Positions 37,947 to 48,000 of a stretch of 64,000 nt of DNA are shown here, one piece after another. The position numbers were made by a program, and so were the translations under genes. Every line of letters starts with the position of its first letter. Positions within the stretch are counted from its first letter, which is position 1. Source of the DNA: Wenzhouxiangellaceae bacterium (GTDB taxonomy: Bacteria; Pseudomonadota; Gammaproteobacteria; Xanthomonadales; Wenzhouxiangellaceae); contig JANQPN010000055.1 of NCBI GenBank assembly GCA_028289455.1, positions 1 to 64,000 of the forward strand, read 5' to 3'. A model generated the notes under the pieces. That model did not search any database. It saw nothing but the letters and a program-made list of their open reading frames with translations, and was not told the origin of the DNA.

Positions 37947-39251
37947 GTGGGTATAAATACCATTAAGGCTCAGGCGAAAATTCCAGTTCGGCAGCTCACC
38001 GGCAGCCGGCATCGAGCTAAACCTAATGACCACAATCTGCACAGTGCCGGAAACCAGGCAGTCCAACATCATCTTAAAAAAATCAGCCACCCTCACGACC
38101 CTGCTGAACGCAGCGCTGATCGAATCTCTGATCAGGTAATGCGCTCATCATCTCCGGTGAGCATGTCAGCTGGAAACCGACAATCAACCAGCACCAGCGG
38201 TTCGCGTGCCTGCGGCGGCCAACCATTGCCGGGCAGTGTCCGGCGTTATTTTGAACCGCGATTCGGCCGGCGCTTTGATGCTGTCAGAATCCATGATGAC
38301 AGTCAGGCTCACCAGTCTGCTGCTGCCATCAACGCCAAAGCATTCACACTCGGCAACCATATCAGTTTTGATAAGGGCCAGTATGCCCCACACACACTAG
38401 AGGGCCGGCGGCTGATTGCTCATGAGCTGGCGCATGTCAGCTCACCGGACACTGATCCGAACACGGCTTACCGTGAAACCTGGAAGGTAGATGACAAAGC
38501 CCGCACTGTGGAGCGCGGTGTGCTGGTTCAGCTGATCTTTAAGAACACCTGGTCAGATTGGTGGAACAATACCGGCTGGACCACGAGCCGAAAAAACAGC
38601 TACCGATCGAACTTCAAATCAAGTATCGAAAACACATTCAACAATAGCGGGATGGTAATTACGCCACATGCATCAGCTGCTGATGTTTTACCAGCTGAAA
38701 ACATCAGCAAAGGGTACGAACCAAAAGTGGATATCAGCCTGGTCCCTGATGGTGATTACTCGGTAAGTGAGGATTGGGAAGTTGAAGTTGAATCCAATCC
38801 CAGCAAGTCTTTTCGAGGAGCCAGCAGCAGCACCAGCTACGGTTATCTTCATGAAGGCTCCAACCAAAGTTTCACTCTACAAAGTTCCGCTCCAGGTGTA
38901 ACCCAGATAACTACCGTCCATGAATTTGGGCATTCCATTGGTTTGCACCACCCAGGCAAGGGTCTTAGCAAATCTAAACTAAGTCCCGGAGCCACCCAAT
39001 ACAGTCATACCGGAACTGATGCAAAAGGGAGAACAGTAGATGGCCCCAATGATCTCATGGGTGGCGGCATGGGCTTGCAACCATTTTATTTTGATGCCTG
39101 GGCGGCACAGCTGGACGAGCATGTCGATGACTTACGTAAGGCAGCTTCACGCCGGAGATTTAACGATCAAATGAGAGCATTCAAACGCGCTATGAATGGT
39201 GACCCTGCCAGCATCGGATGGGTGAGGCGTGGATTTACATATGGTTTCTAG
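37947..39251 (+). CDS. DUF4157 (eCIS core) protein with metzincin-like protease domain
   Basis: 434 residues. GNQAVQ (residues 35-40) is followed by a DUF4157 core (about 92-165: RRYFEPRFGRRFDAVRIH, AKAFTLGNHISFDKGQY, LIAHELAHV). The C-terminal domain carries HEFGHSIGLHH (325-335), a perfect HExxHxxGxxH zinc site, and a Met-turn-like DLMGGGMGLQ (369-378). It is probably a protease cargo of the contractile injection system. It is the only plus-strand gene of the locus, convergent with the next cargo gene. The frame starts at GTG 37947; AAGGTGG there looks more like a Shine-Dalgarno, so a slightly downstream non-ATG start is possible. Lacks the RKCxxC segment of three siblings. Confidence 0.8.
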   Translation: MGINTIKAQAKIPVRQLTGSRHRAKPNDHNLHSAGNQAVQHHLKKISHPHDPAERSADRISDQVMRSSSPVSMSAGNRQSTSTSGSRACGGQPLPGSVRRYFEPRFGRRFDAVRIHDDSQAHQSAAAINAKAFTLGNHISFDKGQYAPHTLEGRRLIAHELAHVSSPDTDPNTAYRETWKVDDKARTVERGVLVQLIFKNTWSDWWNNTGWTTSRKNSYRSNFKSSIENTFNNSGMVITPHASAADVLPAENISKGYEPKVDISLVPDGDYSVSEDWEVEVESNPSKSFRGASSSTSYGYLHEGSNQSFTLQSSAPGVTQITTVHEFGHSIGLHHPGKGLSKSKLSPGATQYSHTGTDAKGRTVDGPNDLMGGGMGLQPFYFDAWAAQLDEHVDDLRKAASRRRFNDQMRAFKRAMNGDPASIGWVRRGFTYGF

Positions 39252-39292
39252 TCTGTAATCAGCAGCTACAATAAAATCATCTAAAACTCAGT

Positions 39293-40531
39293 TTACAAAT
39301 CATAATTACCCTGCCTGGCCCGGTCTGCATAGGCTGGTGATATTGCCTGCAGTTTTTCCATTTCCTTGGTGCGGATATCATGAATTTCTTCAATTTCAGC
39401 GGCGCTTAATCCGTATCGGCCAGCCTCATTTATTTCGTAATCCAATGCTTCGATTTCATTCAGAATGAAGCCAATCTCATCATCATAATCACGCCCTTCG
39501 GTGTACTGGCGGGCGTGCACTTCCGACTCATGGCCGATAACAGACCCCAGTAACGATGCACTTTGAAATGCACTGTGGAATATCATCACCCCACCACTGT
39601 CCATAATACCGTGCACCCTGTCTTTCTGTTGTTGCTCTTCATCTTCCCGCAAGCCGGGAACAATAATATTGGCAACATGATCGGTCTCAATTCTGTAAGC
39701 AATAACAGCCAGCTCAACAGCCCGTTCCTTTAATTCAGAAAGTATGAAACTTGCCGGTTTTAACTGCTTCTGCAGCGATGCCAGCTGCTGTTTTTCAGTC
39801 TCACCCCAGTTTTCCCCATTCTGAAAAAGCTGCAGGATTTTGATTTTATTTTTCAGGTCTACCACCTTGGCGCCCTGGACCTTAATCGCAGCGATCTTCC
39901 GGTCCAGTTCTTTTTTGGCATTCTGTCTGAATTCCCGCTCCAGCCGGATTTTCAGGCTGCTCCATCTGGAAGCCAGCCCGGCACTCTTCAGCTTTATGGG
40001 CTTCTCCCTGCCCCAGCGCCGAATAACGCCATTATTCTCCTGCACGGTATGGGTTGCTTCATGAGCCATCAGCGCCAGATCACTGGAGGACTGGCCTTGC
40101 CCCAGCCAGATATGCTGATTGTGCGTGAATGCTCTGGCGTTGATATCCCCGGCTGCCCGTTGAGATTGAGAATCTGAGTGCACTCTTACATGGGACAGAT
40201 CAGCACGCAAAACCGGTTCGATCCGTTTTCTGACAACGCTCGATAGCGGAGCACCTGTTGTAGGAGAGCCCAATGCTTTATCCACATTATTGAATTTATT
40301 GGCGGCTCCTGTATCCGCCCGCTTTTGCTGCATATCATCAGACACCTGCCTCTGATTCAATAACTGAGCCGATGATTTGCTGTCGCTGTAATAATTCTGG
40401 ACGGCCAGATTTCCGGCAACCTGTGGCTGCATTTTTGTTTTCGTAAAGCCATGACCATGAGTATTGCCTGAACGCATATTCCCTGCACCGACAGTTGGCT
40501 TCGCATCGACTTTTAAGGTGGTTTTTTTCAT
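39293..40531 (-). CDS. DUF4157 protein with variant zinc-peptidase-like C-terminus
   Basis: 412 residues: GNLAVQ at 40-45, a DUF4157 core (about 92-163, with LSHVRVHSDSQSQRAAG and MAHEATHTVQ), a charged helical/coiled-coil stretch (about 185-290), and a C-terminal region with GHESEVHARQY (334 onward) and NEIEALDYE. The spacing resembles gluzincin-type sites (HExxH plus a downstream Glu) but has one extra residue, HExxxH, so catalysis is doubtful. Last of the minus-strand cargo genes, 33 bp after the 1396-residue gene. No clear ribosome-binding site; no RKCxxC motif. The family role as eCIS cargo is inferred from the core domain and position. Confidence 0.72.
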   Translation of the reverse strand: MKKTTLKVDAKPTVGAGNMRSGNTHGHGFTKTKMQPQVAGNLAVQNYYSDSKSSAQLLNQRQVSDDMQQKRADTGAANKFNNVDKALGSPTTGAPLSSVVRKRIEPVLRADLSHVRVHSDSQSQRAAGDINARAFTHNQHIWLGQGQSSSDLALMAHEATHTVQENNGVIRRWGREKPIKLKSAGLASRWSSLKIRLEREFRQNAKKELDRKIAAIKVQGAKVVDLKNKIKILQLFQNGENWGETEKQQLASLQKQLKPASFILSELKERAVELAVIAYRIETDHVANIIVPGLREDEEQQQKDRVHGIMDSGGVMIFHSAFQSASLLGSVIGHESEVHARQYTEGRDYDDEIGFILNEIEALDYEINEAGRYGLSAAEIEEIHDIRTKEMEKLQAISPAYADRARQGNYDL

Positions 40532-40564
40532 TGATCTTATGCCGGTAATCTGAAACTATTTACC

Positions 40565-43500
40565 TCACAAACCAAAAAACTCAGCCAGACCGCCATAACC
40601 TGCCTCCACCTCCAGCCCAATTCCCTGAATATCACCGGCGCCACGCGGATTGCTGGCAGCACGAATGTTTTCCGGATGAGTAATCGTGCCTTCGAACATA
40701 TCCCGGATGGGCCGGAAACCGCCATCAGGCAGTTGTTCTACCGCTGTGACCCGATAGGTAATACCTCTCAGCATTCTGGTCTCAAGCTCACCCACCGCCG
40801 AGGTACTGACATCAACATGGACTATATAGCGCACCCCATCAGGCCGGTTCCGGTGCAGGAACCTGATCAATGCCTCGACGCCACGGTTCTGCAGGAACTG
40901 ATTAATAAAGCTCGATCCATGCGCCACCCCGGTTCCAGACTCAGCGCCAAATCCGGCACCGATGGCATGCAGCCGTTCGGAAACCATAATATCGAGGCTG
41001 TTACTTAAATTCGGATCATTAATTTCGCTCCGGGGCGGAATCACATCTTCCAGGCCCTGACGTGGCATCGGATCACCAATGAGAGAGGTAATCTGATGCT
41101 CTCCACCAGGCGTACTGGCTTCATCAATGGTGGCTCCAGGTGTCGCACCCGGCATCCCGCGGCGACTCACTTCGCCGGCCTGTGAAGGCCCATAGCCACG
41201 CAACTGGCCTTCCAGCATACTGACCTCTTCCGAGTTGCGCATCCTGCCCCAGTAGATGGAATCCGGATCGTGCATGACCTTACTGTTGGGGTTGAGATTA
41301 ACCTGCACCCTGGTATCAATCAGGTGACGCATGGTGTCCGGATCCATTTTCCGAAGTACTTCAACCATTCTGGCCAGATGAGCCGGATCATAATCGCCGG
41401 CACGCGCTACTCTGGCAAGAATGTCTCCAAAGTCCACTTCTAGGTCGTCAGGCAGGTTTCGCGCCAGCAGCCGCTCCAGATCGTCCGGATTGGACAGGTG
41501 TGGCCGGATACTGTCCAGACTCTCTGCCAGCACATTTCTTTCCAGCTGCGCCATTTCATCATCCAGAGCACGCGCACGTGACTGCAGCGAAGGCATTACC
41601 GACATCAGATCACCGGCATCAGCTGCGGCTGTAGCATCTGCTCTCAGCTGCCTGGCTCGCTCGGCCAGATCCAGTACATCGTCAGCATAGTTACTGTCTC
41701 CCAGCATGCGTGGATTGGTTGCTTCAATCCGACCAAAAATGCTTTCCGCGATATCCGGACAGGGCGGATCGCTGCAGCGCGTAATCCGGCCGTCCGACCA
41801 CACGCCGTAGCTGTGATTGGAATTCAGGTTCTGACCCTTCGCCTGTCCCAGCAGAAAAGCATTGTCATCCGCCGGGCGGGCATTGAACTGATGTAAATCT
41901 GCAGCAGTACCGCTGTCCGGCGTACCGATGGTACGCCCGGGGTTGCCTGGATCGGGATTCAGATGCAGCGTCTGACCACGGCGCAAGTCTCGCAGGCCGG
42001 TTGCTACTGGAATCAGTGATAAACCACCGCCCAACAGCCCGAACATAGTCAGCTGTTCCAATGCGGCGCGTTTTTGCTCGGGCGTCATATTGGAATTTTC
42101 AATCGCCTGATACTGCTGTACAAAATCATAGGTCACCACCCCGACATTGGCGATATTCATCCCTAGCTCGGCACGTTGCAGAGCAAACCAGTATCTGGAT
42201 GCCGCTGCAGCCTGAACTGTTTTACCTGCTTGCGCAGCACCCTGCACAACTCGCCCCATACCCAGCGTCAGCGCTGACATGATATCCAGCGCCAACCCCC
42301 AGTAGAATTGATTGACATCGCGCTGTGTAGCTACCCCGTGCTCCTGCATTTCCGACAGCCGCATATAGCCACCCAGTGCGCTCATACCCAAGCCGGCCCC
42401 GACCGCAATAAGCATTGGCGTACTGAATGGTGCAAATACAATACTGCCCAGAATAGCCACAGTAATGCCAATATCCCTGACCCATTCCCAGAACGTCCTG
42501 GATGCCTCGGTTTCAAGGTCTCCATGGGCCCCGGACGGATACGTCCAGTACAAATGTCCTTCCGGAAAGAAGTCCTTGTGATTAAGATGCTTGAACAGCC
42601 GGAACGGTGGATCACCTTCTCCCAGCGCTGAGTTTTCTCCGAGGGCACGTGCCACCACTTCTTCAAAGGTCAAGCCTTCAGTTACTTTGACCGTCCGGTC
42701 ACTGCGCTTGGGCGCAGTGATGTCATGCAACTGCCATTCAAAGTTTTCAGCAGAATCGGCAGCTGTATGCGTCAGGTAAAACTGCCAGGGTATACCGCGT
42801 GCGGCGTCTTCCATAAAACCCTCATCATCTTCACGGCGTTCCAGATCATTGACGGTTTGCGGTTTTGGATAAAACACTGCCTGAATTTTGATGGCATTGG
42901 GATGCTTGTTATAAAATTTACGCTGCCTTTCCAGCAGTTTATTGGCATAGTCGAACTGCTCGACCATTTTGCGGCCTTCTTTAGTATTCGGCGCCGATGC
43001 CACCAGCAGACTGTCCATTTCCTTGGTAGCCCAGTGAAACTCTGCCAACACATTGCGCCATACCGCTATAGAGCTGGCAGACCGTGCCTGAGCGGCGGCA
43101 TCCAGCAAACGCTGCTGCCGGTACCCAATCGGTTCCGGTTCAGGTTCTTCGATAACCGTATTTTGCATCCATATATAAGGGTCGAATGCAGGCTGTTGAA
43201 TCTGCAGATCTGGAAATAGTGTATTGAAGTCAGTCAGGCTGTTGTCAAAATCAACTTCCGGGAAACCCCCACCGTTCGGCCGGTGACAGTTCGGACAAGG
43301 CTGGTTGGCCATACTTTCCTCCAGCCTCCTGTCACTGCGGTCACGTTCCAGCAATGCATTGATCATTGCGTTGAAATAGTTGGCGTATGCTTCTCCCAGT
43401 GGCGCTGTCATCTCCTCGCTCAGCGTCACATCCTCCAGCCGCAGCAAAGATTCAAGGAACATGCTGGCCCGTTGCGCAAGCATCCAGTTACTTCTGATTT

Positions 43501-44755
43501 CATCGGTGACTGATGAGCCAGGCGAAATGGCATGATCAAACAGGCTTATACGGATTTGTGTAGCGGCCATATCGCTGCGCTGCATATCCTCTACCAATGA
43601 GGGTGCCTGCTTATTAAGCTCCGGCCGGTGTTGCTGCGCATGCAATTCCGGCCATTTCGCCAGCCGCTCACGGCGGCGCTGTGCCGCCAGGTTTTCATAA
43701 AAAGCACTGCGCATCGCCTGATTGACAGAATGGCATGCACCACCCGGACATGTGCTGTCCCCACCGAACTGAAGATCCAGGTCACCGTAGTTGTAATCCG
43801 GAAATGCTGGAAACGGCTGGGACCAGCCGTCGGCAGTCTGATCGGTTCCATTCTGCCAGTCTGTGCCCAGCAGAAGTGGCTGATATGGAGAGTTGGCCGG
43901 GTGTGATCTTTGATCAAACGGGTTCGGGCTGGGATGCGACCTTGCGTCATTTCCGGCACCCATTTGATTCGCCACATATTGCATCAGCAAGCTATTGGTA
44001 TCGAGCTGCGAAGGTGGTGGAGGTTCAGATGCAGGATCCAGACCGGCGATATATTCCTGAAGGTTTCTGAGTTCTTCCTCAGTAAACTGCCCGCCATTGG
44101 CCTGCACCGCAGGTCTGGTGCTATGGCCACCGGACTGCTGAATAACATGAGTCAATTCATGTGCAATCAACTTTTTCCCGGAGTCACTGTGTGGCGCATA
44201 TTCACCCTGATTAAAGGCAATATTGTTGCCCAGGGTGAATGCCCTGGCGTGCAGGCTGCGGTTACCCGCCTGCGCAGCGTAATCGGTATGCACCCTGACT
44301 GCTGAAAAATCATAGCCGAACCGCGGCTCAAAGAAATGTCTGACGGAAGGCGACAGCGCTTGCCCTTTCGATGCCATGGATACCGCTGCAGAATCCACGG
44401 AATGATCAGTTGCAGCATCTCGCTTGGTCTGTACCACCCCGCTGTGCTGCTGCTCATCTTCACATTCGGTACATTTGCGATGCACACCAGCGGCTACCGG
44501 ACTGATATTGACCGCACTGCCATCAGCAGGTTTGCGCATGACCTGCTCGGCAACCTGATCAGCTTCTTTTTCAAAAGAGTCTCCAGGACTGCTGACTTCC
44601 AGCTTGGTCTGCACCAGACGCTGAACAGCCTGGTTGCCGACAGTCTGTTGGATCACTTGATCATCATTGCATAAGCTGCATCCGGTTTTCTGCTGTGCTT
44701 TGCTGCCGCTATGGATATTGCTTTGTGTGTTTTTAATTTGAGCCGCTTTTTCCAT
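40565..44755 (-). CDS. Large DUF4157 (eCIS core) toxin, 1396 residues
   Basis: The N-terminus carries GNQAVQ (40-45), RKCTECEDE (93-101) and a DUF4157 core (about 133-206, HELTH 199-203). A long unassigned middle follows. Hydrophobic helices around residues 750-900 (ITVAILGSIVFAPFSTPMLIAV and others) look like the pre-toxin segment of polymorphic toxins. The last 170 residues (SERLHAIGAGFGAESGTG, INQFLQNRGVEALIRFL, LRGITYRVTAV) recall the 'polymorphic toxin type 4' family; this is from memory of the pattern and needs a profile search. GGAG lies 6-7 bases before the ATG, inside the preceding small gene. Largest cargo of the array. Confidence 0.75.
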   Translation of the reverse strand: MEKAAQIKNTQSNIHSGSKAQQKTGCSLCNDDQVIQQTVGNQAVQRLVQTKLEVSSPGDSFEKEADQVAEQVMRKPADGSAVNISPVAAGVHRKCTECEDEQQHSGVVQTKRDAATDHSVDSAAVSMASKGQALSPSVRHFFEPRFGYDFSAVRVHTDYAAQAGNRSLHARAFTLGNNIAFNQGEYAPHSDSGKKLIAHELTHVIQQSGGHSTRPAVQANGGQFTEEELRNLQEYIAGLDPASEPPPPSQLDTNSLLMQYVANQMGAGNDARSHPSPNPFDQRSHPANSPYQPLLLGTDWQNGTDQTADGWSQPFPAFPDYNYGDLDLQFGGDSTCPGGACHSVNQAMRSAFYENLAAQRRRERLAKWPELHAQQHRPELNKQAPSLVEDMQRSDMAATQIRISLFDHAISPGSSVTDEIRSNWMLAQRASMFLESLLRLEDVTLSEEMTAPLGEAYANYFNAMINALLERDRSDRRLEESMANQPCPNCHRPNGGGFPEVDFDNSLTDFNTLFPDLQIQQPAFDPYIWMQNTVIEEPEPEPIGYRQQRLLDAAAQARSASSIAVWRNVLAEFHWATKEMDSLLVASAPNTKEGRKMVEQFDYANKLLERQRKFYNKHPNAIKIQAVFYPKPQTVNDLERREDDEGFMEDAARGIPWQFYLTHTAADSAENFEWQLHDITAPKRSDRTVKVTEGLTFEEVVARALGENSALGEGDPPFRLFKHLNHKDFFPEGHLYWTYPSGAHGDLETEASRTFWEWVRDIGITVAILGSIVFAPFSTPMLIAVGAGLGMSALGGYMRLSEMQEHGVATQRDVNQFYWGLALDIMSALTLGMGRVVQGAAQAGKTVQAAAASRYWFALQRAELGMNIANVGVVTYDFVQQYQAIENSNMTPEQKRAALEQLTMFGLLGGGLSLIPVATGLRDLRRGQTLHLNPDPGNPGRTIGTPDSGTAADLHQFNARPADDNAFLLGQAKGQNLNSNHSYGVWSDGRITRCSDPPCPDIAESIFGRIEATNPRMLGDSNYADDVLDLAERARQLRADATAAADAGDLMSVMPSLQSRARALDDEMAQLERNVLAESLDSIRPHLSNPDDLERLLARNLPDDLEVDFGDILARVARAGDYDPAHLARMVEVLRKMDPDTMRHLIDTRVQVNLNPNSKVMHDPDSIYWGRMRNSEEVSMLEGQLRGYGPSQAGEVSRRGMPGATPGATIDEASTPGGEHQITSLIGDPMPRQGLEDVIPPRSEINDPNLSNSLDIMVSERLHAIGAGFGAESGTGVAHGSSFINQFLQNRGVEALIRFLHRNRPDGVRYIVHVDVSTSAVGELETRMLRGITYRVTAVEQLPDGGFRPIRDMFEGTITHPENIRAASNPRGAGDIQGIGLEVEAGYGGLAEFFGL

Positions 44756-44758
44756 GCG

Positions 44759-44989
44759 CTATCTCCGGTCCTTGAGAACAGCTCGACCGCTGGCCAATAG
44801 TGCATTCCCCGGGCTAACCACACCCTCAACAGCACTCTCGGCATAAACGGCAGATACAACTGACATGTCGCTAAACTGCATTACCGGAATCGCCTGTGGT
44901 TCATGTATCAATCGCGTAGCAACCCTGTTCACCTCACGTACGTAACCACCGTTTAGCGACCATCGGTTATTAGTGAGCATTTGTTTCAT
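44759..44989 (-). CDS. Small hypothetical protein between two cargo genes
   Basis: 76 residues (MKQMLTNNRWSLNGGYVREV), no recognised domain, no signal peptide or membrane helix. It ends three bases before the 1396-residue cargo gene and starts 24 bp after the 1107-residue gene, on the same strand, so it is likely translated with them. By position it could be a cargo chaperone or antidote; sequence gives no support for either. An internal Met four codons in could be the real start. Confidence 0.5.
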   Translation of the reverse strand: MKQMLTNNRWSLNGGYVREVNRVATRLIHEPQAIPVMQFSDMSVVSAVYAESAVEGVVSPGNALLASGRAVLKDRR

Positions 44990-45013
44990 CAGTGACTTCT
45001 GCTAAAGCCTGCA

Positions 45014-48000
45014 TTAATCTTTGGGCCGCAACGGTACCGCACCGCCTGGCCAGTCATATTCCGGCGGATAATACGGATTCCAGCCAAACGGCATATCGGC
45101 GGTCGGATTGCGCATCGGCGGATGCCAGCCATAGGGCATGGTCGGAAAATCCGGATTGATACGCGGCACGTTGTAATTATTCAGCGGCAGCACGTGGACT
45201 GGTGATATCGGGTCTCGGGTGGGATGTCCGCTGGATGTGAGACGGTGCACACCGCCCTGATGTGCAGGGTGGTGCCCGCCAACCAGTTTGGATTGATCAT
45301 AAATCGGCATCAAATTGCGCGGATCAACCACCTGGTGCGGATAATCGCTCTTGTTGTAGTTCCAATGATGGATTGTCGCAACATCAATGCCTTCCGCCCG
45401 GGCTGCAACGCTATATTTGCCCCACATGCTGGCGTAAACCTTTTGCAGATCTTCGTTCGACCAGGTCGACACCGAACCATCCTGCACCGCCGTCAACCAG
45501 CGTTTGTAGATGTTATCCTTGGGAGATGTTGCTAATTCTTTTTCCGCCTGCAGCCACAGCCGCAAATGCCGGGCATCATCTGCGATCGTGCCACCGACAT
45601 AGCCGTTATTGCCGAAATCGGTAGGACGCAGGCCTCGGTTCATCAGCATACTGCCCTGGTTACCTTCGGCGCCCAGCGGCAGCACAAACACCGGTGCTTC
45701 GCCCGGTGCAGGTGAGCTTGAGGGCAGGATTATCCTGGAACCATAATGCGGTGCTGTAGTAGCAGCAGTAGCCAGCTCCGGCGCCATCGCCGGGAGTAAC
45801 GCCCGCGGTACACCTTGAGGAGCGGCAACAGTCCCAGGCCCCAGCAGAAGCGGCGCAGCAGGTGCCACGGAGGTAGCCGGCACAGGACCAGGTACATGTA
45901 TCATCCCGCCACCCGATGCGGCGGCAGGTGCAGCACCGCCAGGCGGCAATAAACCTGCCATGGGTTGCATCTTACCGTTGATTATGGGCACTGTGCCGCC
46001 GTTGGGCCCATGCAGTGTAGCCGTACCCATACCGGTTTTGACGTTAACCCGTACCGTTGCCATTTCACCGGCGGAACCGGACGCCAGATTTTTACCAACG
46101 ATGGTGTAATCACCTGTCTTGGGATTATGTGAAACCACTCGCCATGCACTGTTGGGCTTGCCACCTGAGGGCATACCACCAGGGCCGGCGCCACCGGTTC
46201 CCGGGCGAGGCGCCGGTTTCGCAAGAGCTGTGTTCGGTGCACCTGGAGGGGGCTTCATCAAACTCCGGGCCGCTACACCTGTGGATGCCAGCGAATAGGT
46301 GCTCAGCACCATATTCATAATACCTCCTGCCATCAGCATACCCGCAGCAGCCTCTTGTTCCGGGCTGAATATTCCCGCACCGATGCCCGATTCGTACATC
46401 AGGCCCTGTTGATAATCCTGAAAACCCTGTTCGATACCTGAAACCGCAAGACCTGCGCCAAGCAAAAGTCCCGCTGGCGCTGTAGGAGGGAAGATAACCA
46501 GCAGCATCGCGACAATGCCTAACGCCATCTCGGTATTCTGCCTGGCTTCTTTGGCGGCTGCTGAATGCTTTTGAGCATCGCGAATCATGATCTGCACATC
46601 AGCGTCTACCGTAGGGATAAACGCATCGACTATTGGCAGCAGTTGCAGGAAATCGTAATTTTCATCGGCAATCTGCTCAATCAGATCTTTATAGCGCTCA
46701 CGCCGAGAATCGATCCATGACAGCACAACACCCACCAGTTCCTGAGGTGTCATATCGTCATTGATGACACCTTTCGGAATCACCTTGTAACGGGTTTCCA
46801 ATATCCGCACTTTGGGCCTGATGTGATCAATCGAGTCAGCAATCGATGTCAAACCCGGCATGCCCTTAACATAATTGCGCACACTCCCGGATACCCTTTC
46901 ACCGTGGACCTGTTCACCAAGAATGGCAGGTTCCGGAGAACCACCGCGCATAAACTCCTGAATTGCCGCATCCCGCAGCCGGAGAACCGGCGGTGTACGC
47001 GCCGGATGGTTTTCAGGGAAACGGGCGTCAACTCCCGGAATACCCTTTTGAACATGACAGTCCATGCATCCTGAATTAATCAGACCATCATTCAGTGCCT
47101 CAACCCAGCCATGATAACCGGGTGAATCTGACCAGGCCCGCTTTTCTGCCAGATTCTTCATATTATGCGGCCCGACAAATGGGCCCATACCGGTTTCCGG
47201 ATCAGCCTTGCTAGCCAGAGACTCCATAAAAGTATATTCCTGTGCTGCCAGTGTCTGATTAAAAAATGACAACGGAGTCAGGGATACAACATAGGTGCTC
47301 CAATCAGCCAGCGCCGCGCGGTTGCGCTTCAAACGGGCAATTGCCACATTGCGCACATTGGCGGAAAAGCTTTTCCATGCCTGTTCCAACTGGTCAAACT
47401 GCTGGCGCAGCAGGGGCGCGATTTCCTGCTTCCGGCCACCGGCAACCTTTGCTGCACGCTCGAATTCAGCGACGTTGTTTTCCACCTGCAACAAGCCGCG
47501 TTTGCCGATTTTTCTGGCCAGCAGACGCCGCAGATAGGCAGTATTCTTGGACAGCAACAGAGTTGAGCCATCCATGAAATAGTGAGACACGGATTCCTTA
47601 CCGGGCTCAGGATCTTTTTCTTCTCCTGCCTTGGAAACTTCCTTAATCGCCTTGGCTTCGGCATCGGGTGTCCGCTGGACAATTGGCTGCGGCGTACTGT
47701 CTGCCTGTTGAAGATAATGCGTAAGCTCATGTACCAGCAGGGTTTGACCGGCAATAGTCGAGGGTTGATATTCACCCTTGGCAAACACAATGTGTCTGCC
47801 GGTGGTAAAGGCCCGCGCACGATAATCCTGAGCCGCCTGATGTGCAGCGCCATCAGCATGAACCCTGACACCGCCGAGATCCCGGCCAAACCTTGGTTCG
47901 AAAAATGCCCGTGTTCTACTGCCCAGCGGTCTGCCAACACCCATGTCTGCCGATAACCCGGAATGTGACTGTCCCGGACGACCGCTGTCAGCAGCCTGCT

